A stretch of DNA of 64,000 nucleotides from Dehalogenimonas formicexedens (GTDB lineage Bacteria; Chloroflexota; Dehalococcoidia; Dehalococcoidales; Dehalococcoidaceae), in assembly GCF_001953175.1 (NCBI RefSeq), contig NZ_CP018258.1, positions 1,082,210 through 1,146,209 of the forward strand. Reading direction: 5' to 3'. Positions within the stretch are counted from its first letter, which is position 1. Each line of letters opens with the position of its first letter. Both the position numbers and the translations under genes were made by a program. This document shows, piece after piece, positions 51,941 through 61,322 of the stretch. Under the pieces are notes generated by a model. The model did not search any database, was not told where the DNA came from, and worked only from the letters and a program-made list of their open reading frames with translations.

Positions 51941-52726
51941 ATGGCAATCAGGGTAGCGGTTCAGGGCGCCTTGGGACAGATGGGGCGGGAGGTCATGAAA
52001 ACCGTCTCCAATTCGCCGGACCTGACGCTGGTTGGCGCCTGTGACGCCAGGGCGTCGGGGGAATTCATTGAAGTCAATGGCAAGCAAATCTTCCTGACCT
52101 CCGATCTCAATTCATGCCTGGTTAACACAAGGCCGGAAATCCTGGTTGATTTCAGCCTGGCGGCCGCCGTGCCTCAAACCGCTGAGACAGCGGCGCGGGT
52201 TGGGGCAAACCTGGTGATAGGCACCACTGGCGTAAACCCGCAAGTTCTAGGCCGTCTGGAGGCCCTGACCAAGGAGTTCAACATCAGCGTGATGGTGGCG
52301 CCCAACTTTGCGCTGGGAGCGGTCGTAATGATGCAACTCTCAAGGATCGCCGCCAGATATTTCGATTGGGCTGAGATCATCGAATCTCACCATGAAAAAA
52401 AGATTGACGCTCCGTCGGGGACGGCTATCGCCACCGCCAGGGAAATGAATGCGGCCCGCGAAAAACCGTTCGCCTCCATACCCGGCGAGGCCGAGCATAA
52501 GAGCCGCGGCGAGAAGTTTTACGGCGTGCCGGTTCACAGCGTCCGGTTGCCCGGCCTGGTGGCGCACCAGGAGGTTATCTTCGGCGCGCTGGGCCAGACT
52601 TTGACCATCAGGCACGATACGACCAGCCGCGAGAGTTTTATGCCGGGTGTGCTTCTTGCTATCAAGGAAATGGCTGGCCGGAAAGGCGAATTCATTTTTG
52701 GTTTGGACAAGTTGCTGGGATTCTAA
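51941..52726 (+). CDS. dapB: 4-hydroxy-tetrahydrodipicolinate reductase
   Basis: 261 residues. NAD(P) is bound by the start MAIRVAVQGALGQMGREVMK; the substrate loop IIESHHEKKIDAPSGTA contains the catalytic His pair and Lys. It catalyses the second committed step to diaminopimelate and lysine. AAGGAGG precedes the ATG. It opens the run dapB-asd-dapA, with 115 bases to asd. Confidence 0.96.
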   Translation: MAIRVAVQGALGQMGREVMKTVSNSPDLTLVGACDARASGEFIEVNGKQIFLTSDLNSCLVNTRPEILVDFSLAAAVPQTAETAARVGANLVIGTTGVNPQVLGRLEALTKEFNISVMVAPNFALGAVVMMQLSRIAARYFDWAEIIESHHEKKIDAPSGTAIATAREMNAAREKPFASIPGEAEHKSRGEKFYGVPVHSVRLPGLVAHQEVIFGALGQTLTIRHDTTSRESFMPGVLLAIKEMAGRKGEFIFGLDKLLGF

Positions 52727-52841
52727 ATTTCGAAGATCCAAATTCGAAGCCATGACGTTTTGGATTTTTGCCAGTTAATGCTTTAGAATCATTTCACGCT
52801 TGGGGTTTGGCGGTCCTGAATATTCCGTGAGAGGGTTGAAA

Positions 52842-53864
52842 TTGGACGGTTTACGAGTCGGCATTGTCGGGGCAACGGGCCTGGTCGGCCAAGAATTTAT
52901 CCGCGTTTTGACCCAGCGGAATTTCCCCATGAAATCACTGACTCTGCTTGCTTCAGACCGCAGCGCGGGGAAAAGACTGCTGGTTAAGGGCCAGGAAATC
53001 GAGGTCAAGGAAACCAGTCCTGACAGCTTCAACGATCTTGACGTGGCTCTTTTTTCCGCCGGGGCTGACATATCACGTCATTTTTCTCCCGTCGCGGCCG
53101 AAAAAGGCGTGGTCGTCATCGATAACAGCGCCGCTTTCCGTTATGAACCTGATGTGCCCCTGGTTGTACCGGAGGTTAACATCGAGGATGCCAAGAGCCA
53201 TAAAGGCATCATTGCCAATCCGAACTGTTCCACTATCCAGATGGTGACGGCGCTCTACCCGCTGCACAGGGTCAACCCGATCAAGCGTATCATTGTTTCC
53301 ACTTATCAGGCGGTATCAGGCACGGGAACCGCGGCCATGGACGTTCTCACAACTCAAAGTCAAACGGTTTTAGCCGGCCAACCCGTCACTCCTCACGTTT
53401 ATCCGCACCAGATCGCTTTCAATCTTATTCCAGAGATCGACGTGTTCTTCGATACGGGTTACACCAAGGAAGAATGGAAGATGCTGGTGGAAACCCGCAA
53501 GATCATGCATGCCCCCCACGTCGCTCTGTCCGCCACCTGCGTCCGGGTGCCGGTTTTCATCGGTCACAGCGAGGCGGTCAATGTCGAGTTTGAGCGCCCG
53601 ATGTCGCCGGATGAAGCCCGCGATATTCTGGCGAAGGCTCCTGGCGTCAAGGTCCTCGATGATCCCACCGTCAGTCTCTACCCCCATCCTTGGATGGCGG
53701 CAGGCACCGACGATACCTTCGTCGGCCGGATACGGTCCGATTCCTCCCTGGCGGGCGGTCTGGTGATGTGGATCGTCGCCGACAATGTCAGAAAAGGCGC
53801 CGCACTCAATGCCGTCCAGATCGCCGAGGAAATGCTTAAACGGGGCTGGCTCGGAGGCAAGTGA
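52842..53864 (+). CDS. asd: Aspartate-semialdehyde dehydrogenase
   Basis: 340 residues from a TTG at 52842 (MDGLRVGIVGATG). GAGAGGG lies six bases before, so this start is preferred to an open TTG at 52800. The nucleotide loop is GIVGATGLVGQEF, the catalytic Cys is in NPNCSTIQ, and VRVPVFIGHSEAV contains the active-site His. It makes aspartate semialdehyde, the substrate for DapA, whose gene overlaps its end. Confidence 0.95.
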   Translation: MDGLRVGIVGATGLVGQEFIRVLTQRNFPMKSLTLLASDRSAGKRLLVKGQEIEVKETSPDSFNDLDVALFSAGADISRHFSPVAAEKGVVVIDNSAAFRYEPDVPLVVPEVNIEDAKSHKGIIANPNCSTIQMVTALYPLHRVNPIKRIIVSTYQAVSGTGTAAMDVLTTQSQTVLAGQPVTPHVYPHQIAFNLIPEIDVFFDTGYTKEEWKMLVETRKIMHAPHVALSATCVRVPVFIGHSEAVNVEFERPMSPDEARDILAKAPGVKVLDDPTVSLYPHPWMAAGTDDTFVGRIRSDSSLAGGLVMWIVADNVRKGAALNAVQIAEEMLKRGWLGGK

Positions 53865-54766
53865 TGAAAGAACTGGGACGATTGATCACCGCCATGGTAA
53901 CGCCGTTCAAGGAAGACGGCTCAATTGATTTTATCCAGACGAGAAAGCTGGCCAAAGCCCTGGTTGCTTCCGGCAGCGACGGTATTGTGGTCGCCGGCAC
54001 GACAGGCGAATCTCCTACTGTCACCTGGGAAGAGGAGCATGCCCTGTTCATGGCCGTCAGGGAAGCCGTGGGTGAAAACGCCAAGGTTATCGCCGGCACC
54101 GGTTCCAACTCCACTGCCGAAGCCATCGAAAACACCATTAAAGCCGAGAAACTCGGCGTCGATGCCGCTCTCCTGGTGGTGCCCTACTACAATAAACCTA
54201 CGCAGGAGGGCCTGTACCGCCATTTCAAGGCGGTTGCAGATTCGACCACCCTTCCCATAATCCTGTACAACGTTCCGTCCCGTACCATCACTTCGATGTC
54301 GGCCGAGACAACGATCCGATTGTCGAAGATCCAGAATATCGTCGGAACCAAGGAAGCCTCCGGCAATCTCGGCGAGATCGCCCGGATCATCGACGGAACC
54401 CAGTCAGACCGCCCGGATTTCACCGTCTGGAGCGGCAATGACTCGGACACCCTGCCGATGATGGCCATAGGCGCCCACGGCGTTATTTCAGTCGCTTCTC
54501 ACCTCGTCGGCCTCCAAATAAAGAGGATGATGGAAAGCTTCGTTGCCGGCAATCTGGCTGAAGCCGCGGCACTGCACCGCCACCTGACGCCTATTTTCAA
54601 TAATCTGTTCGTGGTGGCTAACCCGATCCCGATCAAGTACGCGTTGAATTACATCGGTTTCAAAGTCGGCCAACCGCGTTTGCCGTTGACCGACCCGGAC
54701 GAAAGGACGGCGGCATTTATTCGCGATACCCTCAAGGGCTATCACATCGATTTACCCCTTGCCTGA
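53864..54766 (+). CDS. dapA: 4-hydroxy-tetrahydrodipicolinate synthase
   Basis: 300 residues forming a TIM barrel of the DapA family. The catalytic Lys forms a Schiff base in VGTKEASGN, the Tyr of the active-site triad is in ILYNVPSRT, and GTTGESPTVTWEEE is the pyruvate carboxylate loop. ATG at 53864 overlaps the asd stop; GTG three bases earlier is an alternative. It condenses pyruvate and aspartate semialdehyde. The gene order dapB-asd-dapA gives a compact lysine-branch operon. Confidence 0.96.
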   Translation: MKELGRLITAMVTPFKEDGSIDFIQTRKLAKALVASGSDGIVVAGTTGESPTVTWEEEHALFMAVREAVGENAKVIAGTGSNSTAEAIENTIKAEKLGVDAALLVVPYYNKPTQEGLYRHFKAVADSTTLPIILYNVPSRTITSMSAETTIRLSKIQNIVGTKEASGNLGEIARIIDGTQSDRPDFTVWSGNDSDTLPMMAIGAHGVISVASHLVGLQIKRMMESFVAGNLAEAAALHRHLTPIFNNLFVVANPIPIKYALNYIGFKVGQPRLPLTDPDERTAAFIRDTLKGYHIDLPLA

Positions 54767-54817
54767 AAAAGCTGCTTAATTTCATGTCTTCTTAAGCCCA
54801 TCGTTGGGTTGAGGGCA

Positions 54818-55453
54818 ATGTTACCTGATAAGCTTGGAGATCTCGTACCGCTGACGCAGGCGCTGGTAAAACCCGCGTCGTTGACCTGCGCCCGAGCTTT
54901 TGCCGACGATGAGACGACGCATTTCCTGATACCCGATGCCTCTAAGCGGGATAACCTGCGATTCTCGTTCGAGTATTACCTCAATTTGACGCTCGTTACC
55001 GGCCAGGGAACCTACGTGACATCGCCCAGATGCGAAGGCGTGGCGATATGGTTCGAATCGCCACACAAAGAATCGCTGATTGATCACCTCCGCGCAGGCT
55101 TCCCGCTGTTGCCCCTGAGGGCAGGCTGGGGTTATCTGCTCAGGGAATCCCGCCTCGACCTCCATTTCTCCCGACTGCGTCGGGAACTGGCGCCAACGCG
55201 GCACGTGTATCTGGGAGTCCTGGCTGTCGACCCGGCCTGCCAGGGACAGGGATTTGCCTCAAAACTGTTGCGGCCGATGCTGGAATACCTTGACCGAAAT
55301 AAAATGCCGGCTTACCTCGAGACCCAAAACCTGAGGAACGTGGGGATGTACCGTGGGTGGGGATTTGACCTCATAAAAGAGGAAGCGCTGCCGGACACAG
55401 GCCTGAAACTATTCTTGATGCTCAGGCAGCCAAAATCAGCGAACGTCTCTTAA
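54818..55453 (+). CDS. GNAT-family N-acetyltransferase
   Basis: 211 residues. The acetyl-CoA motif is LAVDPACQGQGFASKLLRPM, preceded by THFLIPDASKRDNLRFSFEY and followed by LETQNLRNVGMYRGWGFDLI, a layout common to one group of bacterial GNAT proteins of unknown substrate. ATG at 54818 is taken; an in-frame TTG lies three codons upstream. It follows dapA by 51 bases and may be read from the same transcript, but it has no clear place in lysine synthesis. Confidence 0.85.
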   Translation: MLPDKLGDLVPLTQALVKPASLTCARAFADDETTHFLIPDASKRDNLRFSFEYYLNLTLVTGQGTYVTSPRCEGVAIWFESPHKESLIDHLRAGFPLLPLRAGWGYLLRESRLDLHFSRLRRELAPTRHVYLGVLAVDPACQGQGFASKLLRPMLEYLDRNKMPAYLETQNLRNVGMYRGWGFDLIKEEALPDTGLKLFLMLRQPKSANVS

Positions 55454-55510
55454 TTGTTCATCCTCCGACCGGATCAGGCGAACGGTTCCCATTACCCGAT
55501 TAAAAAATGA

Positions 55511-55541
55511 AAAGGGGCGGGTTTGTAACCCGCCCCTTTAT
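55511..55541. terminator. Terminator between convergent genes
   Basis: AAAGGGGCGGGTT (55511-55523) pairs with AACCCGCCCCTTT (55527-55539) around TGT. It lies between the GNAT gene and the convergent acs gene and may serve both. Confidence 0.85.
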
Positions 55542-55559
55542 TGAACTTCGATCGTGATA

Positions 55560-57548
55560 TTATGGCATCGGCTTGGTTTCGGGGTTCCGCTCGCCCGATT
55601 TGTAGTGGTGGGACCCAGCGCTTAATTCGGCAAAGGCAGCCTTGGCCTCATCCACCGAGGCGCCGTCATCGAGGGTGGAAGTGTCACCGATGGTGGCGCC
55701 CGTCGCCACAGCCTTGAGCAGGCGGCGCATGATTTTGCCGCTGCGGGTTTTGGGCAGCAGGTTGACGAAGAAAATCTCTTCAGGGGTGGCCAGGGTACCG
55801 ATGGTCGCCCTGAGGTGCCGGGTCAGTTCGTTCTTGATCTCGACCGACGGCGGCGTGCCCTTGCGCAGGGTCACGAACATAATGATCGCCTCGCCCTTGA
55901 TCTCATCGGGCCGTGAGGTCGCGGCGGCTTCGGCGACCGCGGAATGGCCGACGATGGCGCTTTCCAGTTCGGCGGTGGAGATGCGGTGTCCCGCAACCTT
56001 GATGACCTCGTCGGCGCGGCCGAGGAGCCAAAGGAAGTTGTCCTGGTCCTTCATGCAATAGTCACCCGGCAGATAGTAACCGGGGAAGCGCGACCAGTAG
56101 GTCTTCTGGTAGAGTTCCGGGTTATGGTAGATGTCCAGGAGCATCCCCGGCCATGGTTTCTTGATCACGATGAAGCCGGTCTCGCCGTTAGGTAGTTCCT
56201 TGCCCTCGGCATCGAGAACAGCCGGAACGATACCGGGCATGGGCTTGGTGGCCGAACCGGGTTTCAGGAAATGGGGCTGGATGCCGGGGGTTGGGGAGAT
56301 CATGAAGCCGCCGGTCTCGGTCTGCCACCAGGTATCCGAAATGCCGATGCGCTCGTGACCGATATTGCGGTAATACCACAGCCAGGCCTCGGGATTGATC
56401 GGCTCGCCGACCGAACCGAGGATCCTGAGGCTGGAAAGGTCGTGTTTGGCCGGCCATTCTTCGCCATGGCGCATGAACATCCTGATAGCCGTGGGTGAAG
56501 TATACAGAATAGTTACGCCGTATTTGGCGATAATTTGCCACCAGCGGTCGAGGGTTGGGTAGTCAGGCGCGCCCTCATACATAACTGAGGTCAGGCCAAG
56601 TTCAAGAGGGGCAAAGACAACGTAGCTATGCCCGGTGATCCAGCCGATGTCGGCGGTGCACCACCACACGGTTTTCTTATCGGTATTGAACGCCCATTGC
56701 ATCGTCTTGGCGATCCATAAAGAGTAGCCGCCGGTGCCGTGAAGAATGCCCTTGGGCTTGCCGGTGCTGCCGGATGTGTAAAGGACAAACAGCGGATCGT
56801 TTGAGTCCATATGCTCCGGCTCAACGTACTCATCGCACCCGGCCAGGAGATCGTTTAGCCACACATCTCGTGCGGGGTCCATTTCGACGTTATGTCCCGT
56901 ATGCTTGACGACTACTATCTTCTCCACGCAGGGACATTTTTTGGCAGCTTCGACGGCGTTATCCTTAAGGGGCAGAATTTTGCCGCGCCGATGCATGCCG
57001 GAGGAGGTCACGATAATTTTGGCTTCCACGTCTTCAACGCGGTCAGCCAGCGCCTGACCGGAGAAGGCGGAGAAGACCACGGTGAAAATAGCGCCGATCC
57101 GGGCACAGGCCAGCATAAAAATCGGGAGGGCTGGAATCATAGGCAGGTAAAGGGCAACCCGGTCTCCGCGCTTGACGCCGAGTCTCTTTAAAGCCGCGGC
57201 GTAGTTGTTAGTAAGGCGGTAAAGTTCGGCGTAGGTCAAAACCTGGGTATCGCCAAGTTCTCCTTCCCAATGGAAGGCGACTTTGTTTTTGACCTCTGTT
57301 TTCATGTGGCGGTCGAGGCACTGATACGACAAATTCAGCTTGCCGCCGACAAACCAGCGGGCATACGGGACTTTCCAGTCGAGCACCTTGTCCCAGCGCT
57401 TGAACCAATCGAGGTCCATCGCCTGCTCGCCCCAGAAGCCTTCCGGGTCCTGATCGGCGCGGCGCCACATTTCGTCGTAGTCACCCGACGGGCAAAAGTA
57501 CTGAGTAGTAGGCAAGTGAGCGACGCGGGAATCGGCTGCTTGTGTCAT
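55560..57548 (-). CDS. acs: Acetyl-CoA synthetase (AMP-forming)
   Basis: 662 residues from the ATG at 57548 (MTQAADSR); the frame is open upstream, but GGAGAGAG marks this start. It is an adenylating enzyme: the P-loop YTSGSTGKPKG near residue 270, DTWWQTETGG for acetate binding, and the C-terminal Lys in RSGKIMRR, whose acetylation controls the enzyme in other bacteria. It activates acetate to acetyl-CoA, useful to an anaerobe that assimilates acetate. The gene lies 17 bases upstream-side from the nucleotidyltransferase gene on the same strand. Confidence 0.96.
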   Translation of the reverse strand: MTQAADSRVAHLPTTQYFCPSGDYDEMWRRADQDPEGFWGEQAMDLDWFKRWDKVLDWKVPYARWFVGGKLNLSYQCLDRHMKTEVKNKVAFHWEGELGDTQVLTYAELYRLTNNYAAALKRLGVKRGDRVALYLPMIPALPIFMLACARIGAIFTVVFSAFSGQALADRVEDVEAKIIVTSSGMHRRGKILPLKDNAVEAAKKCPCVEKIVVVKHTGHNVEMDPARDVWLNDLLAGCDEYVEPEHMDSNDPLFVLYTSGSTGKPKGILHGTGGYSLWIAKTMQWAFNTDKKTVWWCTADIGWITGHSYVVFAPLELGLTSVMYEGAPDYPTLDRWWQIIAKYGVTILYTSPTAIRMFMRHGEEWPAKHDLSSLRILGSVGEPINPEAWLWYYRNIGHERIGISDTWWQTETGGFMISPTPGIQPHFLKPGSATKPMPGIVPAVLDAEGKELPNGETGFIVIKKPWPGMLLDIYHNPELYQKTYWSRFPGYYLPGDYCMKDQDNFLWLLGRADEVIKVAGHRISTAELESAIVGHSAVAEAAATSRPDEIKGEAIIMFVTLRKGTPPSVEIKNELTRHLRATIGTLATPEEIFFVNLLPKTRSGKIMRRLLKAVATGATIGDTSTLDDGASVDEAKAAFAELSAGSHHYKSGERNPETKPMP

Positions 57549-57564
57549 CTTTCTCTCTCCTCTT

Positions 57565-58647
57565 TTAATTACTGAGCGCCGTTCCGGGCCAAATTTGAGA
57601 CCCGGACAGGGAATAATCGGAAGGGGTGTAAACGCCATCAGCCAGGGTTGAGTCTGAAATTCGATTCTGCCCACCGAGCCGGCTGCGACCGGCGATAATA
57701 GATCCGGTCACAACGTCATCTGGGCTGAACTCAACATTCTCCCAGACAATGGAATTCCGCAGCACCGTGTTGTTCCCAACGGCGCATCGATCGCCAATAA
57801 TTACCGGCCCTTCGATCCTGACGCCTGGGCCAATACTGCAACCGCGGCCTACCATCACATTACCGGCAAACACGGCTGAAGGATCCACGAAAGTCCCGTC
57901 CCCTATACTGGTGCCGGCCGGCGGGGTAAGCGGACATTGGCAACGGCCGTTCAGCATATCCATGTTGAATTGAAAGTATTTTTCGCAATTGCCCATATCT
58001 ATCCAATAGGAATTGCGGTCAACAAAGGCGTAAAACGGGCGGTGATCTGTTAACAGGAACTGAAAAGTCTCCCGCTCGATGCTGGTATTTTTGCCCGGTT
58101 CGATATACCCGAATATCTCAGGCTCCAGGATGTAACATCCTGCGTTGATCAAATCGGTGGTTATCTCTTCGGCCCTGGGCTTTTCAATGAAACGCCTGAT
58201 CTGGTTGTCCTTTTCAGTCTCTACCAGGCCGAATGCCGAAGGATTTTCAACCGGCGTCAAGGCGATAGTCGCCACGGCGTTATTGGAGCGATGCTGAGCC
58301 AGCATCGCCGATAAATCTATGGTGGAAAAGACGTCGCCGTTCAAAGCAAAAAAAGTGCTGTCCAGAAAACGTTCACAATTCTTGATGCCCCCGGCGGTGC
58401 CGAGCGGCTTTTCCTCGTCAATAAAAGTCACCTTACAGCTGCGGTAATTTTCTCCGAAATATCTTTCCATCTGCCCGGCAAGATGCCCCCGGGTAAAAAT
58501 AACCTCATCGACGCCGTGCCCCATAAGATGATCCACGACGTGAGCCATGAAAGGTTTATTGAGCACCGGCATCATGGCCTTGGGGGTGTTGATAGTCAGG
58601 GGTCTCAATCGGGTGCCCAGGCCGCCAACTAAAATGAGCGCTTTCAT
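57565..58647 (-). CDS. NDP-sugar pyrophosphorylase with hexapeptide C-terminus (mannose-1-phosphate guanylyltransferase-like)
   Basis: 360 residues from the ATG at 58647; an upstream start at 58674 is open. The N-terminus MKALILVGGLGTRLRPLTIN is the sugar nucleotidyltransferase loop, FFALNGDVF the metal site, followed by IEKPRAEEITTDLINAG. The end consists of left-handed beta-helix repeats. It most resembles GDP-mannose pyrophosphorylase-like proteins; exact nucleotide and sugar are not determined. It lies upstream of acs on the same strand. Confidence 0.85.
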   Translation of the reverse strand: MKALILVGGLGTRLRPLTINTPKAMMPVLNKPFMAHVVDHLMGHGVDEVIFTRGHLAGQMERYFGENYRSCKVTFIDEEKPLGTAGGIKNCERFLDSTFFALNGDVFSTIDLSAMLAQHRSNNAVATIALTPVENPSAFGLVETEKDNQIRRFIEKPRAEEITTDLINAGCYILEPEIFGYIEPGKNTSIERETFQFLLTDHRPFYAFVDRNSYWIDMGNCEKYFQFNMDMLNGRCQCPLTPPAGTSIGDGTFVDPSAVFAGNVMVGRGCSIGPGVRIEGPVIIGDRCAVGNNTVLRNSIVWENVEFSPDDVVTGSIIAGRSRLGGQNRISDSTLADGVYTPSDYSLSGSQIWPGTALSN

Positions 58648-58814
58648 AAATAAATACCGGTACTCACCCTTCAATTTTGTTGGAGACGATGGGTTCCAGT
58701 TTTAATACCGCGGCTAGCTTATCTTATAGGAACTAGTACCTCGAAATCAAGCCGCGTTTGTTACGGGAATTTTTATCTCTTTTTTACTTTTTATAGTCTT
58801 TTACTGACTATAGG

Positions 58815-59411
58815 CTACTTTAGATCCTTCAAAATGAGGCAAGCATCAGCCGCGGCCAAAGCCCGGTGGCTGATGTGATTTTTTTCTTTCGGCGCAATTT
58901 CTGCCATCGTTTTGCCGAGTTCCTGTAAAAAAAATACCGGGTCGTACCCAAACCCGTGTCTTCCCTGAGGGGCTAAAGAGATCAAACCCTCAATCTTGCC
59001 TTCGGCAAATTTAACCTGACCGGTTGGAGTTGCAATGGCGATGACACAGCGGAAACGGGCTGTCCGCTTGCCGACCGGTACTGTTTCCAGCCGCCGAAGA
59101 AGCAGGTCGATTCTTCCGGTATCAGTGGCATTGTCTCCCGCGTAACGGGCTGAACGGACACCGGGCTCACCGCCAAGGGCATCGACCTCGAGGCCGGAAT
59201 CGTCAGCCAGGGTCAATAGACCGGATGCCTTGGCCAGGGCGCGGGCTTTTAACGCGGCGTTATCAGCGAAGGAGTTGCCTGTCTCGGCGACTTCGGTGAC
59301 AATGCCTTTGTCTGACGGGGTCACCAGGCGGAAACCGCAGCCCGCCAGGAGTTCCCGGTATTCATTTAATTTGCCCTTGTTATTGGTCGCCAGGAGTAAT
59401 TCAGCTTCCAT
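58815..59411 (-). CDS. rdgB: XTP/dITP diphosphatase (RdgB/HAM1)
   Basis: 198 residues from the ATG at 59411; the open frame continues upstream through a palindrome and is not believed. It hydrolyses non-canonical purine triphosphates. Family marks are LLLATNNKGKLNEYRELL, SFADNAALKARALAKASGLLTLADDSGLEVDAL, GVRSARYAG, and FGYDPVFFLQELGKTMAEI. It is the last gene of the run cobO, FBP aldolase/phosphatase, rdgB. Confidence 0.95.
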   Translation of the reverse strand: MEAELLLATNNKGKLNEYRELLAGCGFRLVTPSDKGIVTEVAETGNSFADNAALKARALAKASGLLTLADDSGLEVDALGGEPGVRSARYAGDNATDTGRIDLLLRRLETVPVGKRTARFRCVIAIATPTGQVKFAEGKIEGLISLAPQGRHGFGYDPVFFLQELGKTMAEIAPKEKNHISHRALAAADACLILKDLK

Positions 59412-59426
59412 TGCCCTTAACCTAAA

Positions 59427-59454
59427 GTGGGGACACGGCATGCCGTGTCCCCAC
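59427..59454. repeat. 28-base perfect palindrome, second copy of a dispersed repeat
   Basis: GTGGGGACACGGCA and its exact complement TGCCGTGTCCCCAC. The core GGGACACGGC/GCCGTGTCCC also occurs at 51895-51920. It lies between the FBP aldolase/phosphatase stop and the rdgB start. Confidence 0.75.
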
Positions 59455-59477
59455 ATAATAATCGGACCCTATGATGA

Positions 59478-60569
59478 CTAGATTGGTTTGAAACGGGATT
59501 CCAGTTTGCGTGAGACCTGCGGCATGGTGGTGTACTCCATCTCATCCAGCGGCAGGCGGTGGGGTTCGAATGGACCATGCTTGCGCATCATATATGCCAT
59601 TTCGTTCGCCTTTTCGCGGGCTTTGTCATAGGAGACATCGGCGAAGAAATCGCGGGGACCCACCAGACGTCCCTGGGACAACTGGAAGCCCTGGGCGATG
59701 ACCCGGGGCGGGCCGTCGAACCGGGTGGGGAGGCTGTCGGCTACGCCCACGGGCATAATCGGTCCCCAGTGAGAGCCCCTCATCCAGCCTTCTACCAGGT
59801 ACGGCTGGGCAAAGGGTTCCAGGACCTCGCCGACGGCGGGAAAGGCTCCCTGACAGCGGACGATGCAGACCGGATCATCTTTGCCGACGTAGCGGCCGGC
59901 AAGGAAAGCCAGTTTCTGGGTGGATGATGAAGCCGCGATTTCGCCGGACTTGGTGTAGACCGCTTTAACGGGGTAGCGGTTGGGTGCGCCGATGAAGACC
60001 AGCAGGTCGTAGATTTCCTCAGGAGTTGAAAAGGTGATCTTCTTGCTTTCTTTAACGTCATGGACTTCGAAATTGAAACCCTGGTGCATGTTCTCGGCGA
60101 TTACGAGGCCGATGGTATTGAACGGATCGGCGAACATTTTGTATAGAGGCATATTCCACGCGCCGGAGGAGGTTTTGTCAGCCATGAAGATGACCACCGG
60201 TTCAGAGGTTCGCTCCTCGAATTCCATCTCCGCGGCCCCCGGACCCATGCCCTTGATGTTTCCGGAGAAGGCATCGGTCAGGAGGTCCTGCCCGGCACCG
60301 TAAAGTTTCAGTCTCTTGGCCACGTTGGTGCAAGCGACGAACGTATCCCACGCCATTTCATGAACGTCGGGACTGTTCTCGCCCTTCTGATGGGTCATGA
60401 TAAGTTGCAGGTCGTCGCCGCACTTGGTGACATGGTAATCGATCAGCAGGCCGCTTTCCTTGGCCTTGGCGAGCTTATTGTCGGCCTCGCAAAGGCACTC
60501 GGGATGCGAATCGGAATGACCGACATACCCGCCGATGTCCGCCTTGATGACGCTAAGGGTAAGCTTCAT
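59478..60569 (-). CDS. fbp: Fructose 1,6-bisphosphate aldolase/phosphatase (archaeal type V)
   Basis: 363 residues. The start MKLTLSVIKADIGGYVGHSD is diagnostic of the bifunctional enzyme of archaea and deeply branching bacteria, which turns triose phosphates straight into fructose 6-phosphate. Also seen are the Asp-rich FSGNIKGMGPGAAEMEFEER and a conserved MPVGVADSLPTRFDGPPRV loop. It makes gluconeogenesis one-way, fitting an autotroph or acetate assimilator, and would work with the acetyl-CoA synthetase nearby. An SD-like GGAGG lies before the ATG. Confidence 0.95.
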   Translation of the reverse strand: MKLTLSVIKADIGGYVGHSDSHPECLCEADNKLAKAKESGLLIDYHVTKCGDDLQLIMTHQKGENSPDVHEMAWDTFVACTNVAKRLKLYGAGQDLLTDAFSGNIKGMGPGAAEMEFEERTSEPVVIFMADKTSSGAWNMPLYKMFADPFNTIGLVIAENMHQGFNFEVHDVKESKKITFSTPEEIYDLLVFIGAPNRYPVKAVYTKSGEIAASSSTQKLAFLAGRYVGKDDPVCIVRCQGAFPAVGEVLEPFAQPYLVEGWMRGSHWGPIMPVGVADSLPTRFDGPPRVIAQGFQLSQGRLVGPRDFFADVSYDKAREKANEMAYMMRKHGPFEPHRLPLDEMEYTTMPQVSRKLESRFKPI

Positions 60570-60587
60570 GGTAACTCCTCCTGTTAG

Positions 60588-61154
60588 TTAATAGTCTATG
60601 CCCTTGCGGGCGCGGATGCCTTCGGTAAAAGGATGTTTGATCATCAAAATCTCGGAAACAAGGTCAGCGGCTTGCACCACCTCTGGGGCGGCGTCCCGTC
60701 CGGTGAGAATGAGTTCAACGTGCTCCGGCCGGTTATTTATCAGGTCAAGCACGTCGGCCACATCCACCAGACCCTTAGCTGTCGCCTGATTGATCTCGTC
60801 AATAATGACAATGTCGTAGTCGCCGGAAACCATAGCGTTTTTCGCTGCAGCCAGTTCTTCTTTGGCCGCGGCGCGATAGGCCGATTTCGATGGGCTTGCT
60901 CTCAACCAACTGCGATCGCCGACATATCGGACGGTGACATTGGGCAGGTTCTTCAGAATAAAATATTCGCCGTGTTCCCCGGCGTAGTCTCCGCCTTTCA
61001 TCATCCCCAGCATAAACACCCGGGCGCCCCACCCGGCCCCCCTGACGGCAATTCCGATGGCCGCGGAGGTCTTGCCTTTGCCGTGTCCGGTAAAAACGGA
61101 AACCAGTCCTTTTTCCAGCCTGAAGGCATCGGCGTGTTCTTCGGTGTGGGTCAA
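60588..61154 (-). CDS. cobO: Cob(I)yrinic acid a,c-diamide adenosyltransferase
   Basis: 188 residues from a TTG at 61154 with GGAGG five bases before it; the frame is open to 61265, but those residues look non-coding. P-loop VFTGHGKGKTSAAIG near residue 20, and IVIIDEINQA (Walker B) near 117, define the CobO/BtuR/CobA family. It attaches the adenosyl group to corrinoids. Corrinoid handling is central to reductive dehalogenation in Dehalococcoidia, although no dehalogenase gene lies in the window. It is 18 bases upstream of the FBP aldolase/phosphatase gene. Confidence 0.93.
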   Translation of the reverse strand: MTHTEEHADAFRLEKGLVSVFTGHGKGKTSAAIGIAVRGAGWGARVFMLGMMKGGDYAGEHGEYFILKNLPNVTVRYVGDRSWLRASPSKSAYRAAAKEELAAAKNAMVSGDYDIVIIDEINQATAKGLVDVADVLDLINNRPEHVELILTGRDAAPEVVQAADLVSEILMIKHPFTEGIRARKGIDY

Positions 61155-61322
61155 CAGAACCTCCGGGGAATATGCGGCGCTTGGGTAGCTTGCGAATATC
61201 CGGTGAAGTTTAACAAGGGTGATTGGCAGTGTCAAGATAAAAATATGAACCGCCGACCGTACCATTTTGACACCCGGCGATTTCGACCATAGAATTGAAA
61301 TTAAGCCTGCAACGGAGGGTAT

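Noticed and set aside
58792-58812. Hairpin TATAGTC/GACTATA after rdgB as a terminator
   Set aside because: On the minus strand the bases that follow are A-rich, not T-rich, so it does not fit a rho-independent terminator.
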